Shown here piece by piece: positions 23,252 through 31,994 of a DNA stretch of 64,000 nt. This stretch comes from Streptomyces sp. R33 (GTDB taxonomy: Bacteria > Actinomycetota > Actinomycetes > Streptomycetales > Streptomycetaceae), in the NCBI RefSeq assembly GCF_041200175.1, contig NZ_CP165727.1, positions 4,042,501 to 4,106,500 on the forward strand, read 5' to 3'. Below the pieces are notes generated by a model. It did no database searches. It saw only the letters and a program-made list of their open reading frames with translations, and was not told where the DNA came from. The number at the start of each line of letters is the position of its first letter. The stretch's first letter is position 1. The translations under genes were made by a program, and so were the position numbers.

Positions 23252-24496
23252 ATGACCGACGGTACGAATCCCCCCAGCAACCCGCAGCCCGAGCCCGCCC
23301 CCGGGAACGGGGGCTGCGGGTTCCCGCCGGTCCCACCGGCCCCCGCAGCCGGCTACGGCTACCCGCCCGGCACCCCGGCGCCGGGTGGCGGCGGCAGCTT
23401 CGGACCGCCGCCGGGCGTCCCCGCTGACGGCGGCGGCTACGGCTACGGCTACCCGCAGCCGGGCGCTCAGCCCGGCCCGTACCAGCAGGCACCGGCCGCG
23501 GCGCCCCAGCCGTGGGCCCAGGGGCTCCCGGACATGGGCGGGTCGGCCGCGCCGGGCCCCGGGCTCCCCGGGCCGTTCGTGCCGCCGTCGGACCAGCCGG
23601 ACTGGGAGGCCATGGCCGACCGCTCGGCGGCCGAGAAGCGCAGGAAGCGGCTGTGGATGATCGGCGCCGCGGTGACCGTACTGGCGCTGCTCGCCGGCGG
23701 TGGAACGTTCCTGCTGCTGGGCGACGACAAGGGCGAGGACGAGGCGAAGAACGACACGCCCTCCCCGTCCGTGTCGGCCTCGCCCTCCCCCAGCGGGTCG
23801 AAGAGCAAGGCCCCGGTCGACAACACGCCGACCGTCAAGGACGACCCGACGCAGATCCGGGACCGCAGCGGAAAGGCCCCTCTGAAGATGGGCCCGGACG
23901 CCGGGGTCTTCCCGATCGAGAAGCGCTTCGAGATCCGGACGAAGGGCAACGAGAACTCGTACGCCGAGTCCGCGAAGGGCGTCGTGGACACGTCCAAGAG
24001 CTTCACCGTCTCGGCGCACGTCTGGAACCGCGCCCCGAAGGGACGCCAGATCGCCGTCAGCCAGGGCAACGAGAAGTCCTTCTCGTTCGAGCTGGGCCTG
24101 GACCAGGTGAACGGCAAGCCGACCTGGGTCTTCCGTGTCCAGACGGGCGACCAGGGCGCCGAGGCGACCGCGGTGACCGTGACCGGCGAGAGCCCCAAGA
24201 TGGAGAAGACCTTCTCCACCCTGACGGGGACCTACGACGCCGAACGCAAGCAGATCGCCCTCTACGTCAACGGCAAGAAGACCGGCGAGGCCCCCGTCCC
24301 CGGCGTCTTCCAGGCACAGGGCCCGCTGCAGCTGGCGCGCTCGCGCCACGAGGACAAGTGGACCGCGCCGTGGAGCGGGGCCATGGAGACCGTGCAGACC
24401 TACGACGTGGTCCTCTCGCCCGCCCAGATCGACACCCTCAAGCCGGGCAGGGTCGACGCGAAGACGAAGCCGACGGGCTCCTGGCTCCTGTACTGA
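23252..24496 (+). CDS. Membrane-anchored LamG/concanavalin-like domain protein
   Basis: A 414-aa surface protein. The cytoplasmic N-terminus (1-130) is Pro/Gly/Tyr-rich with GYGYP-type repeats. One membrane helix (about 132-156, RLWMIGAAVTVLALLAGGGTFLLLG) leads to a Ser/Pro linker and an extracellular LamG-like beta-sandwich (about 230-410) with the typical YVNGKKTGEAPVPG hairpin and the ending MQTYDVVLSPAQID-like motif. LamG domains bind carbohydrates. Its location directly after cseC suggests a role in the envelope, possibly within the SigE regulon; no GGAAC-type SigE promoter is evident. It ends 15 nt before the convergent M23 peptidase gene; a short CTGACC/GGTCAG dyad covers the stop. Confidence 0.88.
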   Translation: MTDGTNPPSNPQPEPAPGNGGCGFPPVPPAPAAGYGYPPGTPAPGGGGSFGPPPGVPADGGGYGYGYPQPGAQPGPYQQAPAAAPQPWAQGLPDMGGSAAPGPGLPGPFVPPSDQPDWEAMADRSAAEKRRKRLWMIGAAVTVLALLAGGGTFLLLGDDKGEDEAKNDTPSPSVSASPSPSGSKSKAPVDNTPTVKDDPTQIRDRSGKAPLKMGPDAGVFPIEKRFEIRTKGNENSYAESAKGVVDTSKSFTVSAHVWNRAPKGRQIAVSQGNEKSFSFELGLDQVNGKPTWVFRVQTGDQGAEATAVTVTGESPKMEKTFSTLTGTYDAERKQIALYVNGKKTGEAPVPGVFQAQGPLQLARSRHEDKWTAPWSGAMETVQTYDVVLSPAQIDTLKPGRVDAKTKPTGSWLLY

Positions 24497-24511
24497 CCGG
24501 GGTCAGCGGGC

Positions 24512-25099
24512 TCAGACGGTGACGCCGGCGTTGCGCAGGAACGCGACCGGGTTCACGGCCGAGCCGTAGTTCGGGGTGGTCCGGATCTCGAAGTGGAGGT
24601 GCGGGCCGCTCGAGTTGCCGGTGTTGCCGGACAGCGCGACCTGCGCGCCCTTGGCGACCTTCTGGCCGATCCGGACCTTGATCTTCGAGAGGTGCGCGTA
24701 CTGGGAGTACGTGTTGTTCGCGTGCTTGATCACGATGGCGTTGCCGTACGCCGGGCCGTCGCCGCCGCCGTTCGGGCCGGCCTTGACGACGACGCCCGCA
24801 GAGGCGGCCTTGACCGGGGTGCCGACGGGGCAGGCGAAGTCCTGGCCCGAGTGCTTGTGGGACCACATGCTGCCGCCCTTGCCGAAGGTCGCGGAGAGCG
24901 TGTAGCTGGTGACCGGCTTCTGCCAGCCGGCGGTCTTCGCGGGGGCCTTCGCGGCGGCCGCGGGGGCCTTGGCGGCGGTCTGCGAGGCCGTGTCGGCGAA
25001 GGCGGCGGTCGTCCCGGCCCCGAGAGCCAGAACCGCACCGAGAGCGGTGGTGCCGATGGCGAGACGGGTACGACGGGTGCTGACGCGCTTCGCGAACAT
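24512..25099 (-). CDS. Secreted M23-family metallopeptidase (LytM-type)
   Basis: A 195-aa exported peptidoglycan endopeptidase. A signal peptide (MFAKRVSTRRTRLAIGTT, ending near AFA-D) precedes an Ala/Lys-rich linker and a catalytic LytM domain. The zinc ligands are visible: the first His in HSGQDFACPVGTPVKA (HxxxD) and HLHF in SSGPHLHFEIRT, with the active-site His in YAHLSKIKV. The ATG at 25099 has a GGAGGT ribosome site with 8-nt spacing. The gene is preceded by a leader of at least 200 nt with strong dyads (25149-25176 and 25310-25361). In Streptomyces such cell-wall hydrolases are often controlled by c-di-AMP riboswitches, but I do not see that motif here. Confidence 0.94.
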   Translation of the reverse strand: MFAKRVSTRRTRLAIGTTALGAVLALGAGTTAAFADTASQTAAKAPAAAAKAPAKTAGWQKPVTSYTLSATFGKGGSMWSHKHSGQDFACPVGTPVKAASAGVVVKAGPNGGGDGPAYGNAIVIKHANNTYSQYAHLSKIKVRIGQKVAKGAQVALSGNTGNSSGPHLHFEIRTTPNYGSAVNPVAFLRNAGVTV

Positions 25100-25148
25100 G
25101 TAAGGAGACCTCCGGGCCGGGGACAAGGACGGTGCAGGCATGAAGTCA

Positions 25149-25176
25149 CCCGGCACGCTGGGAAGCGGATGCCGGG
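25149..25176 (-). promoter_or_regulatory. Strong hairpin in the M23 peptidase leader
   Basis: On the minus strand CCCGGCA-UC-CGCU-UCCC-AGCG-UGCCGGG folds into a 7-bp stem, a two-base bulge and a 4-bp stem with a four-base loop. It ends about 50 nt upstream of the peptidase ATG. It could be part of a regulatory leader; no known riboswitch consensus was recognised. Confidence 0.5.
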
Positions 25177-25309
25177 CTTGCCCATCCTTGGTAACCCGTG
25201 TCCCTGCGCATCCCCAAACGTCCCGATTACTACCGGGGCTCGTAGGCGTGGAGGGTGTGACGCAACCGGTTGACCGCGTCCCTGCTGGGCCGAGGGCAAG
25301 GGTAGGTCG

Positions 25310-25361
25310 GGGCAAAATGGACATTCCACCTACGAGACGTCCTAGTAGGTCCGTTTTGCCC
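25310..25361. promoter_or_regulatory. Nested palindrome in the M23 peptidase / clpC intergenic region
   Basis: An outer inverted repeat GGGCAAAA (25310-25317) with TTTTGCCC (25354-25361) encloses an inner one ACCTAC (25328-25333) with GTAGGT (25345-25350), both centred on about 25336-25339 within a few bases. The arms are unusually AT-rich for this genome. It lies about 210-260 bp upstream of the peptidase start, on the promoter side of its leader, and 45 bp from the clpC terminator. A regulator binding site is the likeliest reading. Confidence 0.55.
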
Positions 25362-25405
25362 TGTGTGGCTTGTCACCGGCGCGCGGCCTCCGGGGGCGCG
25401 CAAAA

Positions 25406-25443
25406 GGGGCGGCCCCGGAACCTTTCGGTTCCGGGGCCGCCCC
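25406..25443 (-). terminator. Intrinsic terminator of clpC
   Basis: A perfect 17-bp stem (25406-25422 with 25427-25443) with a four-base loop lies 15 nt after the clpC stop. On the minus strand it is followed by a T-tract (CCCCTTTTGCG), giving a textbook intrinsic terminator. Confidence 0.95.
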
Positions 25444-25458
25444 TCGTGCAGCTACTGC

Positions 25459-27984
<2,526 letters not shown>

Positions 27985-28077
27985 CGTTTATCGCTCCTCA
28001 GAGCGGTCGGGCAGTTCGGGGTCGGTCCCCGCCCTGTCCTTCCGCATGCTAGTCCCGCGGGGCGGGACAGCTCATTC

Positions 28078-28144
28078 CAACTGCCGACATCCGTCCGCGG
28101 CTCACCCCCACGTCAGTGGGGAAAACCGGCTTCAACTGCCGACA
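28078..28144. repeat. 12-bp direct repeat upstream of clpC
   Basis: CAACTGCCGACA occurs at 28078-28089 and 28133-28144, 55 bp apart start to start, 90-160 bp upstream of the clpC ATG. The spacing is close to five helical turns, which would put two bound proteins on the same face. Confidence 0.5.
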
Positions 28145-28206
28145 ACTGCTCCAACCCGATGGTGCGAGACGATGTTCCCGCAGGCCAGGCAGATACCCGT
28201 CACACG

Positions 28207-28224
28207 TGTACGCCGATGGCGAAC
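28207..28224. promoter_or_regulatory. ClgR operator
   Basis: TGTACGCCGATGGCGAAC fits the consensus described for actinobacterial ClgR, WNNWCGCYNANRGCGWWS, at every position, and read on the clpC strand begins GTTCGC with CGC-N5-GCG spacing as in Streptomyces clp and lon promoters. It lies about 220 bp upstream of the clpC start. ClgR itself is not in the window. Confidence 0.75.
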
Positions 28225-28435
28225 GGAAGCTGTCCAAAACAGCGTGTCGCCCCGTACCACTAGGAATGTCTTACCCGTAAGCACCGGCACTCCATGCCGG
28301 TGGCGCCGGTTCCCTCCGCTACGGGCGAACACGATTGCGTCCCGAATGTGGGACGCCACCCCGTCGGATGTTTACGTTCCGCATTGGGCCCGGCGCGCTG
28401 CGTAACTCCGCGGCACGTTCGGAGTTGCTCCCTGC

Positions 28436-29080
28436 ATGGCCGTCACCGTTCCGCCGCCCTGCGTCGCGCCCGAGGATTCACCCGCGGATTCGCCCTGGGA
28501 CGCATACGCGTCCTGGTACGAGGAGGTGCTCGGCTGGCCCGTCGCGGGCGGGCCGCCCGCCGGGCTCGTCACCGGGGTCCGGTTCGACGTGCTCGAGCTG
28601 CCGGCCGATGCGGGGGCGGAGCTGCTGCGCAGGCCTCTCGCCACGGGTCCGGTGGCGCTCACGGGGCGCAGGATGCGGTTCCTGGTGGCCGCGGGGAGCG
28701 CAGACGAGCTGGAGGGGCTGCTCGACTGGCTGGAGTGGGGCGGGGTCGCCCTGGACCTCACCGCCCTGGGTGTGGGCGGCCGGATCACGGCCCCGGTTCC
28801 CCCGGGGCATCCGGAGGGAAGTCCCCGGGGGGCCGCCGTGTGGCTGCGACCCCCCGAGCAGGGGTGTGAGGCACTGCTGCCGTCCCTGCCCGGTCCTGGG
28901 CAGGCTGCCGGTCCCCGGCACGGTGGTGCCGGGCCCGATCTCGTACGCCTGGTCGCGGCGGCGGCGACGGAATGCCACCGGGCGCGCCTGTGGCGGCGTA
29001 CGCCCCTGAGGAGCGCCGCGGCCGGACCCTGCACGGGCCGGCCGGGTCAGACCCTGACGGGTCAGGCCCGGTTCTCGTAG
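28436..29080 (+). CDS. Conserved hypothetical protein, prim-pol N-terminus-like
   Basis: A 214-aa protein upstream of and convergent with lsr2. The segment YASWYEEVLGWPVAGGPPAG and later RFDVLELPADAG and RRMRFLVAAG resemble the start of the bifunctional DNA primase/polymerase-like domain found in many actinobacterial proteins, but the catalytic acidic residues of an active prim-pol are not evident, so a polymerase role is doubtful. The Pro/Gly/Arg-rich C-terminus overlaps the end of lsr2 by 19 nt on the opposite strand. The ATG has GGAG about 11 nt upstream. Function unknown. Confidence 0.8.
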   Translation: MAVTVPPPCVAPEDSPADSPWDAYASWYEEVLGWPVAGGPPAGLVTGVRFDVLELPADAGAELLRRPLATGPVALTGRRMRFLVAAGSADELEGLLDWLEWGGVALDLTALGVGGRITAPVPPGHPEGSPRGAAVWLRPPEQGCEALLPSLPGPGQAAGPRHGGAGPDLVRLVAAAATECHRARLWRRTPLRSAAAGPCTGRPGQTLTGQARFS

Positions 29081-29397
29081 GCCTCGCGGATCTCCTGCGG
29101 GACGCGTCCGCGGTCGTTGACGCTCATGCCCTGGGCCTTGGCCCAGGCGCGGATCTCGGCGGTGTCCGGGTTGCCGGACGTCGCGGCCGTCCGCGCCTTG
29201 GCGCGGCCGCCGGAAGCGCGGCCACCGGTGCGGCGGGCGCCCTTGACGTAGTCGGCGAGCGCGGAGCGCAGCTTCTCCGCGTTGGCGGTGGTGAGGTCGA
29301 TCTCGTAGGTCTTGCCATCCAGAGCGAACGTCACGGTCTCGTCCGCCTCGCCACCGTCGAGGTCGTCGACAAGAAGGACCTGAACCTTCTGTGCCAC
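29062..29397 (-). CDS. lsr2: Lsr2 nucleoid-associated xenogeneic silencer
   Basis: A 111-aa H-NS-like protein that binds AT-rich DNA and silences acquired and specialised-metabolite genes. The N-terminal dimerisation domain (AQKVQVLLVDDLDGGEADETVTFALDGKTYEIDL) is joined by a basic linker (GARRTGGRASGGRAKAR) to the C-terminal AT-hook-like domain (NPDTAEIRAWAKAQGMSVNDRGRVPQEIREAYENR), whose RGR grips the minor groove. The GTG start has AAAGGAA upstream. The upstream region is AT-rich for this genome (29400-29460, including an AAAAGC/GCTTTT dyad at 29416-29446), so self-silencing is plausible. Confidence 0.97.
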   Translation of the reverse strand: MAQKVQVLLVDDLDGGEADETVTFALDGKTYEIDLTTANAEKLRSALADYVKGARRTGGRASGGRAKARTAATSGNPDTAEIRAWAKAQGMSVNDRGRVPQEIREAYENRA

Positions 29398-29562
29398 CGG
29401 GATTTCCTTTCATCGAAAAGCAGTACGCGGAAAGGAAACCGCTTTTCCCTGGAAAACACAAACCCCCGGGGAGAGGTTCGAGACCGCAACGCGGCGGGAA
29501 ACGTACGCGATTCGGACATAGGCCACAGGTGCGCGGAGCACGGGAAAAGCCGCCGTGATCGT

Positions 29563-30093
29563 TCAGAGGTGCAGAAGCATCCGACTGTTGCCCAAGGTGT
29601 TCGGCTTCACTCGTTCGAGACCGAGGAACTCGGCGACGCCCTCGTCATAGGAACGCAGGAGCTCCATGTAGACATCCGTCTCGACCGGGGTCTCGCCGAT
29701 CTCGACGAAGCCGTGCTTCGCGAAGAAGTCCACTTCGAAGGTCAGGCAGAAAACCTTCCGGACGCCCAGCGCGCGGGCGGTGTCCAACAACTGCCCGAGC
29801 AGCCGATGGCCGACTCCGGCCCCCTTCAAGTCGCGGTCGACCGCAAGAGTGCGTACTTCGGCGAGGTCTTCCCACATGACGTGGAGAGCGCCGCAGCCCA
29901 CCACCTGGCCGTCGGAGTCGCGTTCCGCGACCCAGAACTCCTGGATGTCCTCGTAAAGGACGACCGGGGCTTTGTCGAGGAGGATCCGCTGCTGCACGTA
30001 CTGGTCGAGCAGGCGCCGCAGCGCGGGAACATCGCCGGTGCGGGCACGGCGGATCGTCACTGTTTTTGGCTGTGCAGCGGAAAACTCACCCAT
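29563..30093 (-). CDS. argA: Short-type N-acetylglutamate synthase (GNAT family)
   Basis: A 176-aa GNAT acetyltransferase. It closely resembles the short actinobacterial N-acetylglutamate synthases of the Mycobacterium tuberculosis Rv2747 type: VTIRRARTGDVPALRRLLDQYV, LYEDIQEFWVAE, VVGCGALHVMWEDLAEVRTLAVD, the acetyl-CoA loop KGAGVGHRLL, FFAKHGF and the C-terminal VKPNTLGNSRMLL. It would make N-acetylglutamate for the arginine pathway, giving a second route beside ArgJ. It follows the BlaI-type regulator by 9 nt and is likely cotranscribed with it, an odd pairing. Confidence 0.88.
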   Translation of the reverse strand: MGEFSAAQPKTVTIRRARTGDVPALRRLLDQYVQQRILLDKAPVVLYEDIQEFWVAERDSDGQVVGCGALHVMWEDLAEVRTLAVDRDLKGAGVGHRLLGQLLDTARALGVRKVFCLTFEVDFFAKHGFVEIGETPVETDVYMELLRSYDEGVAEFLGLERVKPNTLGNSRMLLHL

Positions 30094-30102
30094 GCCCGGA
30101 CG

Positions 30103-30630
30103 CTATCGCCCCGGCTCGGTCCCGCGCCCGGCGGAGTCCCCTTCGGCGGGAGGGACTTCGGGGGGCGTCGCGGCGGGGGCTCCGGCGGCGGGCTCCGCCG
30201 CGGGCCCGGGGGCCGCCCCGGTGGCCGGCCCGGCTGACGGCTCCGCGGCAGGCTCGGCGGCCGAGCCGTCGTCGTACCCGACGATGCGGAAGGCGTCCCG
30301 GAGGGCGTCGCGCTGTTCGGCGGACATCATGCCGAAGAAGGCCACGAGAGCGGCCGCGGGGTTGTCGCTCGTCGACCAGGCTTCGTTCATCAGTGCGGCC
30401 GAGTAGGCGGCGCGGGTGGAGACCGCGGTATATCGATAGGCGCGGCCTTCGGCTTCCCGGCGGACCCAGCCCTTCTGATGGAGATTGTCCATAACCGTCA
30501 TGACGGTGGTGTACGCGATGGACCGTTCCTGCTGGAGGTCTTCCAGGACTTCACGAACAGTGACCGGGCGGTTCCACTGCCACACCCGCGTCATGACCGC
30601 GTCTTCGAGTTCTCCCAGGGGGCGAGGCAC
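30103..30630 (-). CDS. BlaI/MecI/CopY family transcriptional repressor
   Basis: A 175-aa protein. The N-terminal ~120 residues are a winged helix of the penicillinase-repressor type (LGELEDAVMTRVWQWNRPVTVREVLEDLQQERSIAYTTVMTVMDNLHQKGWVRRE, then GRAYRYTAV). The last ~50 residues are an Ala/Pro/Glu-rich tail not typical of BlaI. No BlaR-type sensor protease gene is adjacent. A GCAC-GATA-GTGC dyad lies 4 bp upstream of the GTG start (30635-30646) and could be its own operator. It is followed closely by argA. Confidence 0.9.
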   Translation of the reverse strand: MPRPLGELEDAVMTRVWQWNRPVTVREVLEDLQQERSIAYTTVMTVMDNLHQKGWVRREAEGRAYRYTAVSTRAAYSAALMNEAWSTSDNPAAALVAFFGMMSAEQRDALRDAFRIVGYDDGSAAEPAAEPSAGPATGAAPGPAAEPAAGAPAATPPEVPPAEGDSAGRGTEPGR

Positions 30631-30696
30631 AACAGCACGATAGTGCGGAATGTGCGGAATTGCCCGGCCATTCGGAACGCAACGCTCAACAAAATC

Positions 30697-30725
30697 GGGC
30701 GTACGGCTCTCGAAGCCGTACGCCC
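30697..30725 (-). terminator. Intrinsic terminator after the 57-aa membrane protein gene
   Basis: GGGCGTACGGCT-CTCGA-AGCCGTACGCCC is a perfect 12-bp stem, followed on the minus strand by GATTTTGTTG. It lies 22 nt after the stop of the small gene at 30748-30921. Confidence 0.92.
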
Positions 30726-30747
30726 TGCGTGTGCCTGCGTGTGGCGC

Positions 30748-30921
30748 TTACTTCCCGGGCTGGGACTGCCGGGCGGCCTCGGCGCGGGCGATCACGGCGT
30801 CGACCGCCGCGTCTTCCTTGGCCTTGTTGGCGCCGCCCTGGCTCTTCACGATCGTCACGACGAGGGCGATGAAGAAGCCGGCCATCACTACGGGGGGCAC
30901 GAGCGCGGAAACGTAGTCCAT
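30748..30921 (-). CDS. 57-aa single-pass membrane protein
   Basis: A 57-aa protein, MDYVSALVPPVVMAGFFIAL at the start, with one membrane helix (about 5-25) and a charged amphipathic C-terminal tail (KEDAAVDAVIARAEAARQSQ). The design, a short periplasmic start, one helix and a helical cytoplasmic tail, is shared by small accessory subunits of membrane complexes. The reading frame has strong genome-typical codon bias and is closed by a clear terminator, so I regard it as real despite its size. The region before the ATG is CTACGCTGGGGGC, with GGGGG as a ribosome site. No partner gene is obvious. Confidence 0.85.
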   Translation of the reverse strand: MDYVSALVPPVVMAGFFIALVVTIVKSQGGANKAKEDAAVDAVIARAEAARQSQPGK

Positions 30922-30934
30922 GCCCCCAGCGTAG

Positions 30935-31594
30935 CTACCCGGCCGCGAGCCCGGCCGCCGGGGGCGGGGTGGGCTTGCGGCGCGGCGGGAACACCTCGCC
31001 GGGGGTCGGGATGGGCCGCTCGGACGGACGTTCGGAGGGCCGCTCGGGGCGGGGCTCCTTGGGGGCCGGTGCGGGTCGGGCCGGCTCTTCCTTGCCCTCC
31101 TTGCCTTCCTTGCCCCCGCCGGCGTCCTTGGCGCCGTTCACGCCCTTGCCGCCGGCCAGGGCCAGCAGCCGGGTCCGGGGCGCCGGTGTGATCGAGAGCC
31201 GCCGCCGCACGGAGCGCTCGGCGATGTCCTGGGAGCGGGCCAGCAGCGCCGCCGCGACCGGGTTGGCCCGCAGGGCGCGCAGGGCCGCGAGGTCGTCCGG
31301 CGCGGGCTCGTACCCCGCGGCCAGGGCGTCCTGGAGCAGCTCCAGGTACCCGGAGAGGCTGCCGGGCAGGGCGCCGCGGTAGCGGACGAGGTCGGCGAGG
31401 AGGAACTCTCTGAGCCGCCCCGCCTCCTGGACCGCGTCGTCCACCGACTGCGCGAGGCGCAGGCAGTCCTGGACCTCGGAGGTCGTCAGGGGGGCCGTGG
31501 AGGACTGGAGGGCGTGGGCGAGCGTTCGCCTGAGCACGTGCAGCTCGGCGGCGCTGAACGCCATGCCGCCGCGGGATCCGTAGGGCGTGGGCAT
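30935..31594 (-). CDS. Conserved hypothetical protein, helical N-domain and Pro/Lys-rich tail
   Basis: A 219-aa protein. The first ~150 residues are alpha-helical (FSAAELHVLRRTLAHALQ, VDDAVQEAGRLREFLLADLVRYR, LSGYLELLQDALAAGY), and the last ~60 are disordered, with GGKEGKEGKEE and RPSERPSERP repeats. No known motif is visible. The start could be the ATG at 31594 or the one ten codons later (31564); neither has a good ribosome site. It ends 13 nt before the start of the 57-aa gene on the same strand and may be cotranscribed with it. Confidence 0.8.
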   Translation of the reverse strand: MPTPYGSRGGMAFSAAELHVLRRTLAHALQSSTAPLTTSEVQDCLRLAQSVDDAVQEAGRLREFLLADLVRYRGALPGSLSGYLELLQDALAAGYEPAPDDLAALRALRANPVAAALLARSQDIAERSVRRRLSITPAPRTRLLALAGGKGVNGAKDAGGGKEGKEGKEEPARPAPAPKEPRPERPSERPSERPIPTPGEVFPPRRKPTPPPAAGLAAG

Positions 31595-31659
31595 GGGCCG
31601 AAGATACGCGCTAATCGGACAAAATCCCCTGAGCGGCGTGATTCCGGGCGCGCCGACGG

Positions 31660-31845
31660 CTACCCGTCCGCTTTGACGGCGTCAAGGAAGTCGGCCCAGG
31701 CGGCCTGGGTCGTGGCCAGAACAAGATGCGCCGGGTCGGCCCGGTCGGCCACGCGTACGAGGTGGCCGGGGGCCGCGGAGACGTAGACGCAGTTGTCTCC
31801 TTCGCCGCAGTACGTGGACTTCTGCCAGGCGGGGTGAGCGGTCAT
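31660..31845 (-). CDS. DUF397 family protein
   Basis: A 61-aa DUF397 protein: WQKSTYCGEGDNCVYVSA and the typical ending AWADFLDAVKADG. In Streptomyces these small proteins, often linked with Scr1-type helix-turn-helix regulators, act as antitoxin- or anti-regulator-like partners in development. Here no helix-turn-helix partner is adjacent, so it is a solo copy. The ATG has a GGAGGAG ribosome site with 7-nt spacing. Confidence 0.93.
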   Translation of the reverse strand: MTAHPAWQKSTYCGEGDNCVYVSAAPGHLVRVADRADPAHLVLATTQAAWADFLDAVKADG

Positions 31846-31994
31846 GGTGTCTCTCCTCCGGGGGACGGCTCCTTGCTTCCCGTGGAGGGACGGTAACTCC
31901 GAGGGGGGCCGACACCGACGACTTCGGCGGAATTCGGTGCGTCGTCGTTGCACTGGCCCCTCCCGGATCCCGCCGGGATCGCCGACGGCCACGG

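Larger units (their letters stand above)
27985..28435. other. Regulatory gap between clpC and the gene at 28436
   Basis: A 450-bp region without a convincing gene. It holds the clpC promoter side, a 12-bp direct repeat CAACTGCCGACA (28078-28089 and 28133-28144), a CCCGCGGGGCGGGAC dyad near 28054-28068, the ClgR box at 28207-28224 and, on the other side, the start region of the gene at 28436. A 75-codon frame on the minus strand (28132-28359) has poor codon bias and I do not accept it. Confidence 0.6.

Noticed and set aside
25100..25361. ydaO/c-di-AMP riboswitch upstream of the M23 peptidase
   Set aside because: Position and gene type fit, but the conserved blocks (GAATCC-type 5' element and the ACAGCTAACCTC-type 3' block) are not found in the leader. 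Needs a covariance search before any claim.
28132..28359. 75-codon frame on the minus strand upstream of clpC
   Set aside because: Poor codon position bias, no ribosome site, no recognisable domain, and it overlaps the regulatory elements of clpC.
28436..29080. Active DNA primase/polymerase
   Set aside because: Only the opening segment resembles the prim-pol domain; no acidic metal-binding pair or full-length domain is visible in 214 residues.
29470..29500. tRNA-like GGTTCGAGACC segment upstream of lsr2
   Set aside because: Only the T-loop-like word is present; no acceptor stem, anticodon arm or CCA-side pairing can be drawn.
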